Below, piece by piece: positions 61,189 through 64,000 of a stretch of 64,000 nt of DNA; position 1 is the first letter of the stretch; every line of letters begins with the position of its first letter. Position numbers and translations under genes: made by a program. The stretch comes from Phenylobacterium zucineum HLK1 (lineage in GTDB: Bacteria; Pseudomonadota; Alphaproteobacteria; Caulobacterales; Caulobacteraceae): the NCBI RefSeq assembly GCF_000017265.1, contig NC_011144.1:62001-126000 (forward strand). Direction: 5' to 3'. The notes below the pieces were generated by a model. That model saw only the letters and a list, made by a program, of their open reading frames with translations, made no database searches and was not told the DNA's origin.

Positions 61189-61824
61189 TCAGTCCTCGGG
61201 TTCCGGCGGCGGCCGGCCGGGGAAGCCCGGCATCTTCCAGCCGAACAGGATCGCCCCCGCCCGCAGCGACAGCGCGACGGCGAAGCCCGCCCCCGCCGCC
61301 GCCATCGGCAGCACGTCCAGGGCGTACAGCCCCGCGAAGGTGGAGGCGCCGGCGAGCGCAGGGGTGACGTAGAGCTCGCGCCGCAGCAGCACCGACGGCT
61401 CCTGGGCCAGCACGTCGCGCAGGACGCCGCCGAAGGTGGCCGTCAGCACGCCCATGACGATGGCCGCCAGAGGCGGCACGCCCAGCGAGGCGGCCTTCAG
61501 GGCCCCCACCACCGAGTAGCCGGCCATGCCCAGCGCATCGAGCCACAGCAGCAGCCGCCCGCGTCCGCGCCCGCCGCCGAAGACCCACACCGCCAGGGCG
61601 GCGGCCAGGCACGCGACGAGGAAGCTCGGCTTCAGCACCCAGAACACCGGGGCGTCGATCAGCAGGTCGCGCAGCGTGCCGCCGCCCACGCCGGTGACGG
61701 CGGCGAAGAAGCCGAAGGTGATGATGTCGTGCTTGCGCCGGGCGGCCGCGAGCGCGCCGGTCGCGCCGAACACGGCCACGGCGGCGTAGTCGAGGGCGGC
61801 GAGGGTTGCAGCGAGACCTTCCAT
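61189..61824 (-). CDS. TRIC-type trimeric cation channel family protein
   Basis: The 211-residue inner-membrane protein has seven hydrophobic segments in a pseudo-repeat, each half with a glycine-rich motif (GVGGGTLRDLL, then FGGVLRDVLA) as in UPF0126/YadS. Bacterial TRIC homologues conduct K+ and Na+; the physiological role is uncertain. The ATG at 61824 gives the usual length. Confidence 0.88.
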   Translation of the reverse strand: MEGLAATLAALDYAAVAVFGATGALAAARRKHDIITFGFFAAVTGVGGGTLRDLLIDAPVFWVLKPSFLVACLAAALAVWVFGGGRGRGRLLLWLDALGMAGYSVVGALKAASLGVPPLAAIVMGVLTATFGGVLRDVLAQEPSVLLRRELYVTPALAGASTFAGLYALDVLPMAAAGAGFAVALSLRAGAILFGWKMPGFPGRPPPEPED

Positions 61825-61883
61825 CGCCCCTCTCATGCGGCCGCAGGTGACGCGCGGCAAGCTCCCGGCTAGAAGCCCAACCC

Positions 61884-62828
61884 ATGTCAGAACCCAAACG
61901 CGGCTGGTTCCAGCGCCTCACACAGGGGCTCACCAAGTCGTCGAAGCAGATGGGCGACCAGATCGCCTCTGTGTTCACGGCCAAGGAGCCGCTCGACCAG
62001 GCCAAGCTGGACGAGCTGGAGGAGATGCTGATCGAGGCCGACCTCGGCCCGCATTCCGCCGCCCGCATCACCGCCCGCTTCGCCGAGGAGAAGTTCGGCA
62101 AGGACGTCGGCGAGGAGGAGATCAAGGAGGCGCTCGCCCAGGCGATCGGCGACGAGCTGTCGAGCCGCCAGGGCGGCTTCGACCCGCTGTCGGGCCCCAG
62201 GCCCTACGTCGTCCTGTTCATCGGCGTGAACGGCTCGGGCAAGACCACCACGCTCGGCAAGATCGCGGCCGACCTGCGCAGCCGGGGCGCCAAGGTCCTC
62301 ATCGTCGCCGGTGACACCTTCCGCGCCGCCGCCGTCGAACAGCTCAAGGTCTGGGCCGAGCGGGCGGGCGCCGACTTCATGGGCCGCCCGACCGGGTCCG
62401 ACGCCGCGGGCCTGGCCTTCGACGCCGTGCAGCGGGCGAAGGCCGAGGGCTACGACGTCGTGCTGATCGACACCGCCGGGCGGCTGCAGAACAAGCAGGG
62501 GCTGATGGACGAGCTCCTGAAGATCATCCGGGTGGTCAAGAAGCTGGACCCCGAGGCGCCGCACGAGACCCTGCTGGTCCTCGACGCCACGGTGGGGCGC
62601 AACGCGCTGAACCAGGAGAACATCTTCGGCAACCAGATCGGCGTCTCGGGCATCGTCATGACCAAGCTGGACGGCACCGCCCGCGGCGGCGTGCTGGTGC
62701 CGGTCGCCCAGGCCTCGGACAGCCCCATCAAGCTGATCGGCGTGGGCGAGGGGATCGACGACCTGCAGCCCTTCGACGCCCGCGCCTTCGCCCGCTCCCT
62801 CGTAGGCCTCGCGGAGCCCGTCCGATGA
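61884..62828 (+). CDS. ftsY: Signal recognition particle receptor FtsY
   Basis: The 314-residue SRP receptor GTPase has GVNGSGKTTTLGK, DTFRAAAVEQLKVW, DTAGRLQNKQGLMDEL and TKLDGTARGG. It is short: the acidic A domain of E. coli FtsY is absent and only a small basic/amphipathic start remains (MSEPKRGWFQRLTQGLTKS), likely the membrane-binding part. Its partner Ffh is at 44420. The stop overlaps yciB by 4 bp. Confidence 0.96.
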   Translation: MSEPKRGWFQRLTQGLTKSSKQMGDQIASVFTAKEPLDQAKLDELEEMLIEADLGPHSAARITARFAEEKFGKDVGEEEIKEALAQAIGDELSSRQGGFDPLSGPRPYVVLFIGVNGSGKTTTLGKIAADLRSRGAKVLIVAGDTFRAAAVEQLKVWAERAGADFMGRPTGSDAAGLAFDAVQRAKAEGYDVVLIDTAGRLQNKQGLMDELLKIIRVVKKLDPEAPHETLLVLDATVGRNALNQENIFGNQIGVSGIVMTKLDGTARGGVLVPVAQASDSPIKLIGVGEGIDDLQPFDARAFARSLVGLAEPVR

Positions 62829-63406
62829 ACCAGCGCACGCGGGACTGGATCCGCTATTTCGTCGACTACTCGGCGCTCGTCGTGTTCCTCGTCGCCTACT
62901 TCATGACCGGCAAGGACATCACGGTCGCCACCTGGGCCCTGGTGGTGGGTTCGGGGATCGCGCTGGTCGTCGGCCTGGCGGTGGAGCGGCGGATCGCGCC
63001 CTTCCCCCTTATCGCCTGCGCCGCTGGCCTGGTGTTCGGCGGGCTGGCGCTGTTCTTCCACGACCCGCGGCTCCTGAAGATCAAGCCGACCATCATGAAC
63101 GGGATCTTCGGCCTGGTGCTGACGGTCGGCCTCTTCATGGGCAAGCACCCGCTCAAGCTGCTGCTGGGCGAGGCGTTCCAGATGCCCGAGCCCGCCTGGC
63201 GGCGGCTGACCATCAACTATGCGCTGTTCTTCTTCGCCCTGGCGGGGCTGAACGAATTCGTCTGGCGGACCCAGGCCGAGGAGGTCTGGGTGGTGTTCCG
63301 CTTCCCCGGCTTGATGATCCTCACGCTGGTCTTTTCGATCGCCCACGCCCCGCTGCTGATGAAGTACGTGCGCGCCGACGAGCTGCCGCCGCCGCCGACG
63401 GAGTAA
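62825..63406 (+). CDS. yciB: Inner-membrane septation protein, YciB/IspZ family
   Basis: The 193-residue membrane protein has five predicted helices and the family blocks WIRYFVDYSALVVFLVAYF, HDPRLLKIKPTIMNGIFG and FQMPEPAWRRLTINYALFFFALAGLNEFVWR. YciB links envelope synthesis and cell division in E. coli and IspZ in Shigella. It overlaps ftsY by ATGA, an order common in alphaproteobacteria. Confidence 0.93.
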   Translation: MNQRTRDWIRYFVDYSALVVFLVAYFMTGKDITVATWALVVGSGIALVVGLAVERRIAPFPLIACAAGLVFGGLALFFHDPRLLKIKPTIMNGIFGLVLTVGLFMGKHPLKLLLGEAFQMPEPAWRRLTINYALFFFALAGLNEFVWRTQAEEVWVVFRFPGLMILTLVFSIAHAPLLMKYVRADELPPPPTE

Positions 63407-63498
63407 GGTTCGGGGGACGGGATCGTCCGTCGTCAAACCGTCGCAGAGAGCGGCTAAGTCTTGCCGCCGTCCAAGCCAGTTGGGGGACGGTGACGACC

Positions 63499-64000
63499 AT
63501 GGCCAAAGGCAAGGCGCGTGCGAAGGCCGGCGTGGCCGCCCTCGACGGCTCGCCCAGTCATCTGCTGCATCGGGCGCTGCAGCGGGCGCTCGACGAATAC
63601 GCCGCCGAGTTCGGCGCCGGCGCGATCACCCAGCGCCAGTACGCGGTCCTGGCGGCGGTCGCCGCCCAGGAGGGGGCGACCCAAACCGACCTCGTCCGCG
63701 CCACCGGCATCGACCGCTCGACCCTCGCCGACATGGCCGCCCGGATGATCGCGAAGGGCCTGCTGGCCCGGGAGCGCTCGACCGCCGACGCCCGCGCCAA
63801 CGCCGTGCGCCTGACGCCCGAGGGCCAGGCCGCCCTGGCCGAGGCCCAGCCGAAGATGGCCGCGGTGGACGGCCGGCTGCTGAAGCTGATCCCCGGCCGC
63901 ACGCGCCGCGAGGCCTTCGTCCGGCTGCTGAAGGACCTGGCGGGCGTTGGCGAGCCCCAGGGCAAGACCGAGGCCGAGGCCAAGCCGGCCAAGAAGCCCA
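63499..64000 (+). CDS. MarR-family transcriptional regulator, 3' end cut by window
   Basis: The first 167 codons are present. A short basic start (MAKGKARAKAGVAALDGSPSH) precedes the winged HTH: HRALQRALDEYAAEFGAGAITQRQYAVLAAVAAQEGATQTDLVRATGIDRSTLADMAARMIAKGLLARERSTADARANAVRLT. The visible end, KTEAEAKPAKKP, is a Lys/Ala-rich linker. A GGGGGA tract lies 11 bases before the ATG. The ligand and target are unknown. Confidence 0.87.
   Translation, partial: MAKGKARAKAGVAALDGSPSHLLHRALQRALDEYAAEFGAGAITQRQYAVLAAVAAQEGATQTDLVRATGIDRSTLADMAARMIAKGLLARERSTADARANAVRLTPEGQAALAEAQPKMAAVDGRLLKLIPGRTRREAFVRLLKDLAGVGEPQGKTEAEAKPAKKP

Noticed and set aside
58595..62125. 1176-codon minus-strand open frame
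   Set aside because: It lies antisense to dapF, mtaB, GFA and ftsY, and translates to low-complexity sequence with no family features. Long antisense frames are expected at this GC.

Overview
The window is about 70 % G+C, very densely coded on both strands, and reads as chromosome of an alphaproteobacterium of the family Caulobacteraceae (Caulobacter or Phenylobacterium type). The evidence is the chvI-chvG-hprK-EIIA-HPr order, neighbouring pseB/pseC (flmA/flmB-like) genes, an exact CtrA box (TTAA-N7-TTAA), the alphaproteobacterial short HprK, and very high GC at third codon positions. The genus is an inference. I see no rRNA or tRNA gene, no CRISPR array, no insertion sequence and no phage gene. 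Many convergent pairs are separated by fewer than 15 bp or overlap, and many operon neighbours share ATGA or GTGA overlaps.

Bases 1-9023 hold a sulfur block. A rhodanese-adaptor-RND efflux operon (leftwards) diverges from a sulfide:quinone oxidoreductase-thioredoxin-YgaP-like operon (rightwards) across two adjacent palindromes. Next come cystathionine beta-synthase and a cystathionine gamma-lyase-like enzyme, then a convergent thiamine-diphosphate E1-type enzyme that could consume the 2-oxobutyrate made by the lyase. Bases 9237-13320 hold a GPH-type sugar symporter, VanZ, and a HAD-pterin dehydratase-SDR operon.

Bases 13413-26302 hold the pseudaminic-acid genes pseB-pseC, an unknown 571-residue gene, the ChvI/ChvG envelope-stress two-component system, and the regulatory phosphotransferase genes hprK, EIIA and HPr. 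ahcY, often the next gene in other alphaproteobacteria, lies about 4 kb further on, behind an ABC-2 exporter, bioB and a CYTH gene. Bases 26340-34412 carry assorted metabolic genes (PLP kinase, acylphosphatase, serine hydrolase, GNAT, RarD, asd, hotdog thioesterase), a CheY-like receiver with an unknown partner behind a CtrA box, an EVE protein and leuB.

Bases 35136-38049 are leuC-VOC-leuD with a divergent LysR regulator. Bases 40336-45940 are the ffh-rpsP-rimM-trmD-rplS translation cluster, interrupted by two tandem tesB-type thioesterases on the opposite strand. Bases 45947-46472 are the only long gene-free stretch and contain fold-back repeats. The rest (46473-64000) holds ogt, an M3 peptidase, murI, a PdxR-type regulator divergent from a flavin-binding gene, oxyR with an OxyR-like site, a prolyl-oligopeptidase, a hybrid histidine kinase, dapF-mtaB, a TRIC channel, ftsY-yciB and a MarR gene cut by the window end. 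No clearly new system stands out. The best candidates for follow-up are the sulfur block, the CtrA-linked CheY-like pair, the 571-residue gene, and the three-hairpin stretch before oxyR.
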